Under the pieces are notes generated by a model. The model did no database searches, was not told the origin of the DNA, and saw nothing but the letters and a program-made list of their open reading frames with translations. The position numbers and the translations under genes are program-made. A DNA stretch of 64,000 bases from Bombilactobacillus mellifer (lineage in GTDB: Bacteria; Bacillota; Bacilli; Lactobacillales; Lactobacillaceae), in assembly GCF_000970795.1 (NCBI RefSeq), contig NZ_KQ034029.1, positions 1 to 64,000 of the forward strand, read 5' to 3'. This document shows, piece by piece, positions 9,274 through 17,910 of this stretch (the stretch's first letter is position 1; every line of letters starts with the position of its first letter).

Positions 9274-10085
9274 TATTCTTGGGCAACTTGATCGTCAGCA
9301 GAAATTGCCGCATTCCAAGCCAATGGAAAAACTAACACTACTTCTTTATATCTACTCTCCAAAAAGGTCTTTTCGATATTGTTTCCATTGCTATAGGCCG
9401 AGCCATTATTTACCATTATCTGAGTTATCTTATCACTGTCCTTATTCTGAGCACTGTCCTTATTAGGAAAAGAAATTGTTGCGGTCCCTGGAAAGCCTTC
9501 TCCAGAAGTGCTCCAGATATCTTGAGAAGTTCCACCTTGAGGATTGTCAGCAGATGAGGGGAAATACATTAATGACAAATCTGGTTTTTTTAAGTTTTTA
9601 TCAGTTGGACTATCTGTGGTTGCTTTTGTAGTTGACTTTACCGCTACACTCGATGGAGCTAACGATAATGTACCTGAGTTTTGTTGGGTACTCTTCCAAA
9701 TACTTGTTAATGAGGTACTTTCATTTTTTGAAAGATCACTCCACACACCACCTTTCAGGCCTAAAACATAGGTTCCCATCGATTTCACCGATACATTAAA
9801 GGGTACTTTTGCATCAGACGAAATGATTAAATCATTTTTATTTATGACCTTTATCTGATTTTCCTGCTGTTGAGCTTCGGAACTGGAAAATTGATTTCTT
9901 CGGCCAAAATCAAAATTGGGAAGTTGTGTGAACTGCAAAGTAGCCTGCTGGAAAGTCACTTTTACTTCTGTTTGCGGTGGAGTTTCGTCAGCTTGCACTA
10001 TTTGAAAACAAGATAGACTTCCTATCATGAGTAAAACAACTAAAAATATATTAAAATGTTTTTTGGGAATTTTAAAAGTTTTCAC
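9273..10085 (-). CDS. Atypical WxL-like surface protein (Trp motifs replaced by Phe)
   Basis: A 270-residue secreted protein with signal peptide (cleavage near VQA-DE) and the PNFDFG element (about 56-61) shared by the island's WxL proteins. At the two places where its paralogs carry W-x-L it has F96-N-V98 (PFNVSVK, against NWALSVK) and F253-P-L255 (VLVFPLAW, against STLTWTL). The fold is probably kept but the signature Trp residues are gone, so a domain search for WxL may miss it. GTG start (10083-10085) with GAGGTG 6 nt upstream. It has its own promoter and is coupled to the following DUF916/DUF3324 gene. Confidence 0.8.
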   Translation of the reverse strand: MKTFKIPKKHFNIFLVVLLMIGSLSCFQIVQADETPPQTEVKVTFQQATLQFTQLPNFDFGRRNQFSSSEAQQQENQIKVINKNDLIISSDAKVPFNVSVKSMGTYVLGLKGGVWSDLSKNESTSLTSIWKSTQQNSGTLSLAPSSVAVKSTTKATTDSPTDKNLKKPDLSLMYFPSSADNPQGGTSQDIWSTSGEGFPGTATISFPNKDSAQNKDSDKITQIMVNNGSAYSNGNNIEKTFLESRYKEVVLVFPLAWNAAISADDQVAQE

Positions 10086-10103
10086 AGCTTACACCTCAAG
10101 GCT

Positions 10104-10132
10104 ATTATAACAATTTGTCAACAATTAGTCCA
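10104..10132 (-). promoter_or_regulatory. Promoter of the atypical WxL-like unit
   Basis: A perfect TATAAT (complement at 10104-10109) with TGGACT (10127-10132) 17 nt upstream, on the minus strand. A direct repeat ACAATT lies within the spacer. Confidence 0.6.
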
Positions 10133-10142
10133 TCTAGATAAT

Positions 10143-11168
10143 TTATCTTTTGGATTTTTGATTACGGCCTTTTAAGTAAATCAATAAATAATATAGTCCT
10201 ACGAAAACTAAGGCCAAAATGCCAATTAAAATTATCCAAACCCAGACATTATTGTATCGCTTCGGTTGCTGTTCTCTAATTAAGTGCTTTCGCTGCGCCT
10301 TGCTGATAGTGAAATGACGTATAAACACTTTAGAATAGTGATTTCGGGCAGTGAAATTTAATTTTAAAGTATAATTACCCGCTGCTAATTTTTCCATTGG
10401 AATAAACGCGTTCCAAGTCGAGCTGGGGGCCATTTGTAAGTTGTTTAATTTCACTGTTTTGTGTTTGCCAGATGGTAACGTAAAATGCGCTTGTAATTGG
10501 ATTGAACCAATATTAATAGGTGCACTATTGAATAACTTGAAACCCACTCCTTTTTGCATGGTTCGTACTTTTCCCGTAACTTGTTTGGACATTGTCACTT
10601 GTGGAGTTACCGGATCATGATTGGAACGCAGTACAATGCCATTAACGTAACGGATACGATTTTGAATACTTAATTGTTCCGCATTGGAGCTGCCGGCAGT
10701 AGCCACAGTAGTGACTCCTCCTAAAATTAATCCTTTAATGGGCTTAGCAGGAGCTTGATAAGTAAATTGATAAATATCTGAGGCTTTTGGACTTAGGACC
10801 ACCTTACCAGTTCTTTTACCTACAATCAAACTGGATAACTGTGGGTTTTGAGGACGATAAGGCGTCACCTGTGCGTGATCATAACCAATAATTCCATTAT
10901 CAGAAGTATAACTATCATTTACCGCCACGTGAACGACTATCTTTTTAGTACCAATATTACTAATTAATAACTTTAAAGTTTGTTTTTGTTGGGGCTGAAC
11001 TTGGAGATTATAAAAAGTCGCTTGCGAATCAGTTTGATTATCCGGCAAAATCGGTTTAACAGTATAAGCATAAGGTTCAGCTTGGCTTTTAGCGGCAACG
11101 GGCTGGCTAAGGAACCCAAAGCCTCCAACACTCATTAATAAAATTCCAAGTAAATATTTGAATTTCAA
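10143..11168 (-). CDS. DUF916/DUF3324 WxL-interacting membrane protein
   Basis: A 341-residue member of the same family: N-terminal signal segment, DUF916/DUF3324 ectodomain, C-terminal transmembrane helix (VWVWIILIGILALVFVGLYY) and the basic tail KGRNQKSKR. The start codon is TTG (11166-11168) with AAAGGA 9 nt upstream. It follows another DUF916/DUF3324 gene rather than a WxL gene, so two paralogs sit in tandem here. Whether they share one WxL partner cannot be told from the sequence. Confidence 0.87.
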   Translation of the reverse strand: MKFKYLLGILLMSVGGFGFLSQPVAAKSQAEPYAYTVKPILPDNQTDSQATFYNLQVQPQQKQTLKLLISNIGTKKIVVHVAVNDSYTSDNGIIGYDHAQVTPYRPQNPQLSSLIVGKRTGKVVLSPKASDIYQFTYQAPAKPIKGLILGGVTTVATAGSSNAEQLSIQNRIRYVNGIVLRSNHDPVTPQVTMSKQVTGKVRTMQKGVGFKLFNSAPINIGSIQLQAHFTLPSGKHKTVKLNNLQMAPSSTWNAFIPMEKLAAGNYTLKLNFTARNHYSKVFIRHFTISKAQRKHLIREQQPKRYNNVWVWIILIGILALVFVGLYYLLIYLKGRNQKSKR

Positions 11169-11254
11169 GAGTACAAATCCTTTCTTAATTACACAACAAC
11201 TTCAAACCAATTATGGCAATTATTTCCACAGAGTAATCATTATTCCTGACGCAA

Positions 11255-12250
11255 CTATCGCCCCTGCTTCATTTGTCGCTGTTGAGACCAGAGTCCCCAG
11301 ATCACAAACATAATCAATATTAAAATACCTAAAACAATGCCTAAATACATCACTGTTCTATCAGGTGTTAAATTGCGGCTTGCATGATTGACCCGATCCG
11401 CCTGAGCTTGAGTAATCCGAAAATTGCCGGCAAATTTCCACTTGGTTTTATTGCTACGAGCTGTTCCCTGCGCTTGATAAATCCCCGGCTTAATTGGCAA
11501 ACGTTGTTGATCGAAAGCAATTGGTACTTTGGAGTTCGGTGCGATTACCGCATAACGTTGATCGACAATCATTGGCTTAAAACCTAACTTAAAGAATTCT
11601 AATAACCCCTTGCGGCGCAAATGCATATGAACAGTAACATTTTTCATTAAGCCCGGCTGATTATTGGATAAATTGACATTAATAAAAGGGGCCTGTGCTA
11701 CTGCCTGTGGTTCTATGCCATTTAAAGACAGCACTCCGCCAATCGCTTTATTAGTTTCAGTCAGCCATACGGGCACTTTTAATCCTGGATCATGAGGATT
11801 GTTTAAATCATAAATATAAAAGCCGCCAATCATTAAACCCCGAAATTTTTCTGGGGGCAGCTTAATCTGAAAACTTACTTGCTTCGTCTGATTACTCTTT
11901 AAGTTTAGATTCTGTGGTGCCGTCAAATCCGCAAAAGCATAGCGCAAGTCATTTTGTCCTGCTTGTACTTTTTCGGAATAAATCAAATGCCCATTCGAAC
12001 TGGTCGAAGCATTGGTCGGCCGAATACGCAAACGGATATCAGAATTAGCAAAGTTTGTTAATGACATTTTGACCCGGTAAACGCGATTAGGTTGGGCCAC
12101 AATTTGAAATTTATCTGTGACGTTGGAATTTTCAACAATGGGAGTGACAGAAACATCACTCAACATGGCCTTTACTGGCTGACTTTGCCAAAAGATCCCC
12201 GACCAAAGTCCAAAAATAAATGCAGTAATAATAATTATTTTTTTCTTCAT
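11255..12250 (-). CDS. DUF916/DUF3324 WxL-interacting membrane protein
   Basis: A 331-residue CscA-type protein with signal segment MKKKIIIITAFIFGLWSGIF, DUF916/DUF3324 ectodomain, a C-terminal transmembrane helix (about 300-322) and the basic tail QQRQMKQGR. ATG start with GAGG 8 nt upstream. A TG-A-TACTAT extended -10 precedes it and a strong terminator separates it from the upstream paralog, so it probably heads a two-gene unit with the next DUF916/DUF3324 gene. Confidence 0.87.
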   Translation of the reverse strand: MKKKIIIITAFIFGLWSGIFWQSQPVKAMLSDVSVTPIVENSNVTDKFQIVAQPNRVYRVKMSLTNFANSDIRLRIRPTNASTSSNGHLIYSEKVQAGQNDLRYAFADLTAPQNLNLKSNQTKQVSFQIKLPPEKFRGLMIGGFYIYDLNNPHDPGLKVPVWLTETNKAIGGVLSLNGIEPQAVAQAPFINVNLSNNQPGLMKNVTVHMHLRRKGLLEFFKLGFKPMIVDQRYAVIAPNSKVPIAFDQQRLPIKPGIYQAQGTARSNKTKWKFAGNFRITQAQADRVNHASRNLTPDRTVMYLGIVLGILILIMFVIWGLWSQQRQMKQGR

Positions 12251-12299
12251 AAATAAGTCCTCAACCTTTAGTCAACATCATCATAGTATCACATTCTGA

Positions 12300-12334
12300 A
12301 AAAAAAATGCAGATACAATAGACTTGTATCTGCA
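12300..12334 (-). terminator. Intrinsic terminator
   Basis: A perfect 11-bp stem TGCAGATACAA/TTGTATCTGCA with a 5-nt loop (12308-12334), followed on the minus strand by a long T-run. It ends the transcript of the DUF916/DUF3324 gene at 12352-13413. Confidence 0.92.
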
Positions 12335-12351
12335 CCACTATCGGAGAAAAT

Positions 12352-13413
12352 TTAACGTTGATTATAATTATTCATTGGTGGTTGATTCTTCTGTTGATTA
12401 CGCCGACCAAAGTAAACTCCTAAACCTAGCACCAATAATAAGACCAAGATAGCAATTAAAATCCATAGCCACATATAGTTAGGTTTGATACCAGATAATT
12501 TATTGTACTTAGCTGCGTCTTCATTGCTTATCGAAAAGTTCTTATCAACGATCCAAGATCTCGTTTTATCATTGGTTGTCAACTTCATATGCAAGTGATA
12601 ATCACCGGCCTGTAAAGGTGTTTTACCCCAATCAATTTGATAGTTATAATTAGAGTTAGGAGCTGGTGAAATATGTGTTTGCTTAGCAATTTTTTTAAAT
12701 TTATGATCATCAGGACGTCGGGTAACTGTTGCTTTAACATTGATGTCCGCATTATAACCTTTAACATAATTCTGTAAATTAGCTTTCACACCACGAGTTT
12801 TCATAGTCTTATCAGCAAAAGCAAAAACGTATCTAACCCTAAAATTAGGGGCTTTTTTCTCGTCTTTCACATGTCTCAATCGGATGGGAAGACCTTGCTG
12901 GTAATTATTCCTTAAAACTGTACCATTTGAAGTCACAGAGGAAGATTCTTTTGCACTCTTTACAAGTTTAACAACAATACCACCCATTAAAAATCCCTTA
13001 AAATTATTAGATGGAATATTCAAACGTAAAGAAACCGTTTTGATTTCCCCACCATCAACATAAACAGTTTGCTTTTGTGGCTGCACATAACGATTGATTT
13101 TTAAATTCAACGTAGGATCGTTGGCAATGTTTTTAGAGTAGTCCAGCTGTCCGTTCGAGTCAGTATATGCAGTATGAACATATACATTATATTTATGTCT
13201 TTTGTCATCTTTATTAAGAATAGAGAATGATATATTTTGTGAGCTGCCTGCGTCACCGTATACATCAATAATTCCATTCTCCGCAGTCTGATGATCATTA
13301 TAATTTGCTTTCACACCAAAATCAGCAGTGGCAGCTTGAACTGAACTACTACTTACTATAAAAAAACAAAAACCTAAAAACAGTACCCCAAAAAAATAAT
13401 CAATTTTTTTCAT
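12352..13413 (-). CDS. DUF916/DUF3324 WxL-interacting membrane protein
   Basis: A 353-residue CscA-type protein with signal segment (about 5-27), DUF916/DUF3324 ectodomain and C-terminal transmembrane helix (MWLWILIAILVLLLVLGLGV). The tail is longer and Asn/Gln-rich (QQKNQPPMNNYNQR), unlike the short basic tails of its paralogs. ATG start with GGAG 7 nt upstream. It has its own promoter (13449-13476) and terminator, so it is probably transcribed alone. Confidence 0.9.
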   Translation of the reverse strand: MKKIDYFFGVLFLGFCFFIVSSSSVQAATADFGVKANYNDHQTAENGIIDVYGDAGSSQNISFSILNKDDKRHKYNVYVHTAYTDSNGQLDYSKNIANDPTLNLKINRYVQPQKQTVYVDGGEIKTVSLRLNIPSNNFKGFLMGGIVVKLVKSAKESSSVTSNGTVLRNNYQQGLPIRLRHVKDEKKAPNFRVRYVFAFADKTMKTRGVKANLQNYVKGYNADINVKATVTRRPDDHKFKKIAKQTHISPAPNSNYNYQIDWGKTPLQAGDYHLHMKLTTNDKTRSWIVDKNFSISNEDAAKYNKLSGIKPNYMWLWILIAILVLLLVLGLGVYFGRRNQQKNQPPMNNYNQR

Positions 13414-13448
13414 ATATTTTCTCCATCATTATTTGTCATCAATGATTA

Positions 13449-13476
13449 ATTTTACTTCATCAAAGCAAAAAGTCAA
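13449..13476 (-). promoter_or_regulatory. Promoter of single-gene DUF916/DUF3324 unit
   Basis: TTGACT (13471-13476) and TAAAAT (complement 13449-13454) with a 16-nt spacer on the minus strand. Confidence 0.7.
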
Positions 13477-13507
13477 CAATAAAAATGAATATTTCCAAAA
13501 AATTAAG

Positions 13508-13538
13508 CAAAAAAAAAAGCCACATAAATTGTGGCTTT
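13508..13538 (-). terminator. Intrinsic terminator after WxL gene
   Basis: Stem AAAGCCACA/TGTGGCTTT with a 5-nt loop (13516-13538) followed by a run of T on the minus strand, directly downstream of the WxL gene stop. Confidence 0.93.
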
Positions 13539-13543
13539 AAAAA

Positions 13544-14323
13544 TTAAGCTGTTGGTGCAGCAGCATCCAACGTCCAAGTTAGGATTGAAGAGTAATTTCT
13601 ATTTGCTGTATACGCAGTGTCACTACCCTTTAATTGATCCTCACTAGGAATATGGAGTTTGATACCCGCGGTATTATGACTGAAATCAAAATCATCAGTA
13701 CCATATCCAATACCTGCACCCATGTTTACAACAGTTCCTGGAGTTTTGTTATCTGACTTTACACCCGTTACTTCTGCTGTTTGCAAACTCGTGGTGTTCC
13801 CGCCTACTGTTACACTACCACTAACTCGTGGCAAATCAAGAGACCAATTGCTATCACCATACGTAGCGTTACTATTACTATCAGCATCTTTAAATGCACC
13901 CATTGTAACCTTTACCGTATAACCTAAGCCCTTGGTTACAGCACCGCCGCTAGCAGCAGCAGAATGTCTTGATTCAGTAATACTTAAAACGGAGTTTTCA
14001 TCGTTTCCAATAGCTGGTTTAAAGTTTTCAGCAGATTTTACGCCTTCAGGAACAGCGTCACCAAAGCCAAAAGACGGAACCTTATTGAGTACCAAATAAC
14101 CATCTACTACTTTAACTGTAGCAGAAGATTCCAACTTACCTGTACCTGTCTTTTCATTGTTTGTAGTAGCAACATTAGCAGGTTTGTCTGCTGCTGCTGA
14201 AGCTGTTCCACCGCCTGTACTGCCTGTATCGCCTTCAGCAGCATTAGCAACAGCAACTGGTGCAACTGTCGACAAAACCATCACAGATGTAGCTAATGAT
14301 GTAAATAATTTATTCATCTTCAT
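13544..14323 (-). CDS. WxL domain surface protein
   Basis: A 259-residue secreted protein and the most canonical WxL member here. A signal peptide (cleavage near ANA-AE) and a Gly/Ser/Thr-rich linker are followed by PSFGFG. The first WxL motif is NWSLDLP and the C-terminal second motif is the YSSILTWTLDAA type. ATG start with a G6 ribosome binding site 8 nt upstream. It has a good promoter and a strong terminator of its own, so it is expected to be expressed as a single gene, possibly at high level. Confidence 0.95.
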   Translation of the reverse strand: MKMNKLFTSLATSVMVLSTVAPVAVANAAEGDTGSTGGGTASAAADKPANVATTNNEKTGTGKLESSATVKVVDGYLVLNKVPSFGFGDAVPEGVKSAENFKPAIGNDENSVLSITESRHSAAASGGAVTKGLGYTVKVTMGAFKDADSNSNATYGDSNWSLDLPRVSGSVTVGGNTTSLQTAEVTGVKSDNKTPGTVVNMGAGIGYGTDDFDFSHNTAGIKLHIPSEDQLKGSDTAYTANRNYSSILTWTLDAAAPTA

Positions 14324-14378
14324 GAATATTTCCCCCCAAAAAATTTCAAAGTTATTAATAACATTCGTTACAAGATTT

Positions 14379-14406
14379 ATCTTAACATATTTTTGAAAAT
14401 ATGCAA
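14379..14406 (-). promoter_or_regulatory. Promoter of the canonical WxL gene
   Basis: TTGCAT (14401-14406) and TAAGAT (complement 14379-14384), 16-nt spacer, minus strand. Confidence 0.65.
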
Positions 14407-14426
14407 CTTTTAAATCTCAAGCGAAA

Positions 14427-14900
14427 TTATTCTCTTTGCCAAACTCGGCGCCAAGCGCCTACTACTCCATTGCGATTAATGATGACAATTAACCCTAATA
14501 AAGCCATCCCAATCATTGTAAAGCCTCGATCATTCACCTCACCTGTTTGCGGTAAAGAAGTATGATCAGTAATGTTAACTGCCCCCGGCTGAGCTGTGTT
14601 TTGGTTATTTCCCGAATTATCACTGAGCTTCTTCGGAGCTTGGTTAGCTTCACCGTTATTCACATTATCCTTTGCAATAATCTGAACTCTTACATCAGAT
14701 GTTTTCTTGTCACCCTCCCCCGTAGTAACCGGAGCACTTCGTGTCAAATTGCTGCCATTGTAATCGGTTCCTTCTCCAGCCCAAGTAGCAACTGAGAACA
14801 AACCCACTACCAAACCAACAGCTAAAACAACCGTCAAAATAACCCCCGTTACTTTGAACCAGGAGAGTCGCTTGAATTGACGATGTTTAATTGTTTTCAT
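14427..14900 (-). CDS. Small LPQTG cell-wall anchored protein (CscD-like)
   Basis: A 157-residue protein with an N-terminal membrane/signal segment (about 14-40), a polar low-complexity centre, and a sortase sorting signal LPQTG at 116-120 followed by a hydrophobic helix and the basic tail WRRVWQRE. Small LPxTG proteins of this kind accompany WxL and DUF916 proteins in csc clusters of lactobacilli. ATG start with AGGAAGG 8 nt upstream. It is the first gene of the island in transcription order. Sortase is not encoded in this window. Confidence 0.9.
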   Translation of the reverse strand: MKTIKHRQFKRLSWFKVTGVILTVVLAVGLVVGLFSVATWAGEGTDYNGSNLTRSAPVTTGEGDKKTSDVRVQIIAKDNVNNGEANQAPKKLSDNSGNNQNTAQPGAVNITDHTSLPQTGEVNDRGFTMIGMALLGLIVIINRNGVVGAWRRVWQRE

Positions 14901-14991
14901 ATAACGACCCTTCCTGTGTGCAGAATATATTTCATCTACAAGATTAATCTATCACAGATCACAAAAAAAAACCATATAAATTGCCTAAAAG

Positions 14992-16515
14992 TTAAAGATT
15001 ACTCCGCTGGAGAACTTTTTGCCAACGCGACCAAAGCTGGGGAGCAGCAAACTTTTTGGCACTTTGATAGGCCTGTGTGGATAATTTTTGTGCCAAAGTT
15101 GAATTTGTTAAAATTTGTATTACGCGCTTTGTCGCTTGCTGCAAATCATTCAAAGGAATTAAATATCCATTGGATCCATCTTGGATTAGTTCACTATTCA
15201 CATAACGACAATCATAACCCACCACTGGTACCCCATGCTCTAAAGCTTCTAATAAGGACAGGCCAAAGCCTTCCGTATTCGAAGTGGATAAAAGTACGCG
15301 GGCTTGATCGTAATAATGAGATAAATTGTCAATATTGCCTTTGAAGCGCACCGCCTCTTGCAAGTGCAAAGCTTGGATTTGAGCTTGTACCAATTGATAT
15401 TCCGCAGTTGAAGTCACACCCCCATAAATATCTAAATGCACATGGGGTAAATGATTCAAGACTCTCTGTAAGATCAAGAGTGCTTGAGGAATTTGCTTTT
15501 CTGCAGAGATACGGGCCACCATCATAATTTGATTGGGATCTCGCTGTTGGATCGCAACGGGAGACCAGTTATTTTTAGTATAGCCGCTCGGAATCGCCAC
15601 CACTTGGTGCTCAATATTAGGAAAGCGTCGTTGAATATCACTACGTTCTTGTTCGGTGGGACAAATAAACAGATCAAACTTCTGTGGATGGGTTAAGCCA
15701 AATTCATAATTATAATTGAGCTTATCGGTTAAAACATCGCCATCAAAGTGCGTGATAAAATGACTGTGAATAAAGACCGCTTTGGTGGCTGGGGTTTGCA
15801 TTCGGCCCAATCCTTCGGTGCATTCATAACGATCCGAAATAAACAAATTTTTCCCCGCATAGTCTTGATTAACCTGATCCAAAAAATAAGCTTGCAGCGT
15901 GGGTAAATCATGAAAGCGTTGCGTTTGTCCGCGAAAGATTAAATCCGTATAAAGTACTTTCGTGCCGGAACGATTAAAGATCTCTGTACAAAAAACTTGA
16001 CCTTGATCATTAACGATCTCTTGTTTTTTTAATTTTCCTTGGGTGCCAAAATAATATTTAATCGATAAAAACCCCCGCGTATCGTAGCCTTCCGCATAAG
16101 TTGTCCGTTTGGAGGTTTCATTGCCAAAAGCTACAGAAATTACCTGCTGGTCAGGTATGTAAACTCGAACGACAGCTTTTCGACCATCAGCGGTTTGCAC
16201 CAGATAGCCCTGCTCAACACCTTGGCGGCCGAGATTTTGGAGAATCTGGTATTGATGCTGTCGGCAAAACTGCGCGATATGATTAGGACGATGGTGAACA
16301 TGAATATTATGACCAAAGTAATCAAAAATATTTAATACATCGTTTGTCGTCAATCCAAAACGTCCCGGACCTTCCGCCCAATTATTGCGATAATAAGTAG
16401 TTAAAATTTTGGCCGGTTGCCCAAATTGTTGAAACAGACGCAGCCGTTTCAACTGAGCGTGTTCAATTCCTGACGATAGATTTGACAAATCTGAATTAAT
16501 AAAAAAATTCATCAA
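14992..16515 (-). CDS. Family 4 glycosyltransferase, TagE/GtfA-like
   Basis: A roughly 507-residue cytoplasmic retaining glycosyltransferase. The C-terminal half carries the GT4 donor-binding signature (EGFGLSLLEALEHGVPVVG, with the E-x7-E pair), and the N-terminal half resembles the poly(glycerol-phosphate) alpha-glucosyltransferase (TagE) and GtfA group. Likely role: glycosylation of teichoic acid or of a surface protein; the acceptor cannot be told from the sequence. Two starts are possible, TTG at 16513-16515 (GGAG 9 nt upstream) and ATG at 16510-16512 (12 nt). Its position next to the WxL island suggests a cell-surface job, by inference. Confidence 0.82.
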   Translation of the reverse strand: MMNFFINSDLSNLSSGIEHAQLKRLRLFQQFGQPAKILTTYYRNNWAEGPGRFGLTTNDVLNIFDYFGHNIHVHHRPNHIAQFCRQHQYQILQNLGRQGVEQGYLVQTADGRKAVVRVYIPDQQVISVAFGNETSKRTTYAEGYDTRGFLSIKYYFGTQGKLKKQEIVNDQGQVFCTEIFNRSGTKVLYTDLIFRGQTQRFHDLPTLQAYFLDQVNQDYAGKNLFISDRYECTEGLGRMQTPATKAVFIHSHFITHFDGDVLTDKLNYNYEFGLTHPQKFDLFICPTEQERSDIQRRFPNIEHQVVAIPSGYTKNNWSPVAIQQRDPNQIMMVARISAEKQIPQALLILQRVLNHLPHVHLDIYGGVTSTAEYQLVQAQIQALHLQEAVRFKGNIDNLSHYYDQARVLLSTSNTEGFGLSLLEALEHGVPVVGYDCRYVNSELIQDGSNGYLIPLNDLQQATKRVIQILTNSTLAQKLSTQAYQSAKKFAAPQLWSRWQKVLQRSNL

Positions 16516-16587
16516 TCTGTGCTTCTCCTCTCAAATAGTATTTTTTATTTATAAAATTAGTATAAAATAGAATTGAGGTGATAAATT

Positions 16588-17079
16588 ATGAAAATACAAC
16601 GTCATGGCCAGGATTTTTGTGAGCTGAATGATTACCCTTTGGTAGGACAGAAGTTTCCCGAATTTCAAGTGTTAGATTCCCAGCAAAATCCGGTCACACT
16701 AGCGAGTCTATTAACGAAGCCGCTTTTAATCAGTGTTGTGCCTAATATCGAAACCAGTGTTTGCGCTCTGCAAACCAAGCATTTTAACGAAGTAGTGGAT
16801 CAATTTTCACAATGTAATTTCGTCACTATTTCCACTAACACCCCGGAGCAACAACAAAACTGGTGCGCAGCCGCGAATGTAACTCGGATGCAGCTTTTAT
16901 CGGATGAACAATTCAATTTTGGCCACCAAACTAATTTATTGATGGGTGACTCTAAATTGTTAGCCCGGAGCGTTTGGTTATTACAAACCGATGGTCAAAT
17001 TATTTACAGCGAGATCCCTTCCGAAATGACTGATGAACCAAGTTATGAACCCGTTCTTGCACAAATCAAACAATTGTAA
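16588..17079 (+). CDS. tpx: Thiol peroxidase (Tpx family)
   Basis: A 163-residue atypical 2-Cys peroxiredoxin that reduces hydroperoxides using thioredoxin. The peroxidatic Cys is C59 in VPNIETSVCALQT (the family's P-x3-T-x2-C signature) and the probable resolving Cys is C93 in NWCAAANV, both placed as in Tpx. GAGGTG precedes the ATG. It is transcribed alone, divergently from the glycosyltransferase, and ends at a bidirectional terminator. Confidence 0.95.
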   Translation: MKIQRHGQDFCELNDYPLVGQKFPEFQVLDSQQNPVTLASLLTKPLLISVVPNIETSVCALQTKHFNEVVDQFSQCNFVTISTNTPEQQQNWCAAANVTRMQLLSDEQFNFGHQTNLLMGDSKLLARSVWLLQTDGQIIYSEIPSEMTDEPSYEPVLAQIKQL

Positions 17080-17097
17080 TTTTTTAAATCCTAATAA

Positions 17098-17136
17098 AAA
17101 ACACACGTCCATTTAATTTGCTTGGACGTGTGTTTT
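17098..17136. terminator. Bidirectional terminator
   Basis: A perfect 14-bp stem AAAACACACGTCCA/TGGACGTGTGTTTT with an 11-nt loop between the convergent tpx and flavodoxin-like genes. Confidence 0.93.
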
Positions 17137-17143
17137 AGCATGA

Positions 17144-17905
17144 CTAGCGCCGCCGATGCTTCCAAAAAGTCACAAAGTGCAACAAAGCAAATAGTAAGGC
17201 GCAAAAAATTATTACAAAACTACCGTAATTGAACCAAAAATTGGATATTGACCACAAACTATGCAATCCTTGCTGAATTACCATGGTTAAAAAGGACATC
17301 AGGGCGATCATACAAAATAATTGCAAGTAACGCTTCAAAGTTGAATCATCCTTTCTGGGACGGTGCGAAATCTTTTGACCATAGCGCTGGCACAACTTCA
17401 CTTTGGATGCGGGCAGTTGCTGTAAATGCAAAGTCCCCGGACAAACAATTTCCCCGATCCGAATAACTCCGGCGGCCGTCATTACGCGGTCAATAGCTTT
17501 AAAAGTTTCATCCGTAATCCCAGCCACAAAGTTTTCAAAAGAACTGACATAACAATCAGTGATACTTAGATAATGTTTATTCTTAAACTGGCCGGGAATC
17601 GTATCTCCGTTAGCTTTAGTATAGACCAGCTCAGGGCGTAAACAATCTAAAAATTTTTTCAAAATACCGTTAATCGTGCGCCAATAAGTCGGAGCGGCCC
17701 AGATCCAAACATCACTTTCCACGAGTTTTTTCACTAAAAAGGCTAAATCATTATGTTCCTGCACGGCCACGGGGTGAATCTGATAGTCCTCCAAAAAAAT
17801 CGTTTCGGTTTCTACTCCGGGTGCGACATTATCTAACACCGTCTGCAGCAACTGCCCCGTAATTCCGTGCCGTGCTTGAGAACCCAAGATGCCTAATACT
17901 TTCAC
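17144..17905 (-). CDS. Flavodoxin-like NAD(P)H oxidoreductase with C-terminal membrane anchor
   Basis: A roughly 253-residue protein. Residues 1-185 look like an NADPH-dependent FMN reductase / flavodoxin-fold domain (KVLGILGS at the first strand, APTYWRTINGILKKFLDC in the flavin-binding region). The last 65 residues contain two hydrophobic helices and a basic end (KHRRR), which is unusual for this family and would place the enzyme on the membrane. The GTG at 17903-17905 is preferred because GGAG sits 8 nt upstream; the GTG at 17914 has the ribosome binding site directly abutting it. It is coupled to the upstream MFS gene, whose TGA is at 17911-17913. Substrate unknown. Confidence 0.78.
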   Translation of the reverse strand: MKVLGILGSQARHGITGQLLQTVLDNVAPGVETETIFLEDYQIHPVAVQEHNDLAFLVKKLVESDVWIWAAPTYWRTINGILKKFLDCLRPELVYTKANGDTIPGQFKNKHYLSITDCYVSSFENFVAGITDETFKAIDRVMTAAGVIRIGEIVCPGTLHLQQLPASKVKLCQRYGQKISHRPRKDDSTLKRYLQLFCMIALMSFLTMVIQQGLHSLWSISNFWFNYGSFVIIFCALLFALLHFVTFWKHRRR

Positions 17906-17910
17906 TCTTG

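Noticed and set aside
14877-15344. A 155-codon plus-strand frame over the glycosyltransferase and LPQTG gene starts
   Set aside because: It overlaps the promoter region and start of one well-supported gene and the 3' end of another, has no ribosome binding site, and shows no recognisable protein pattern.
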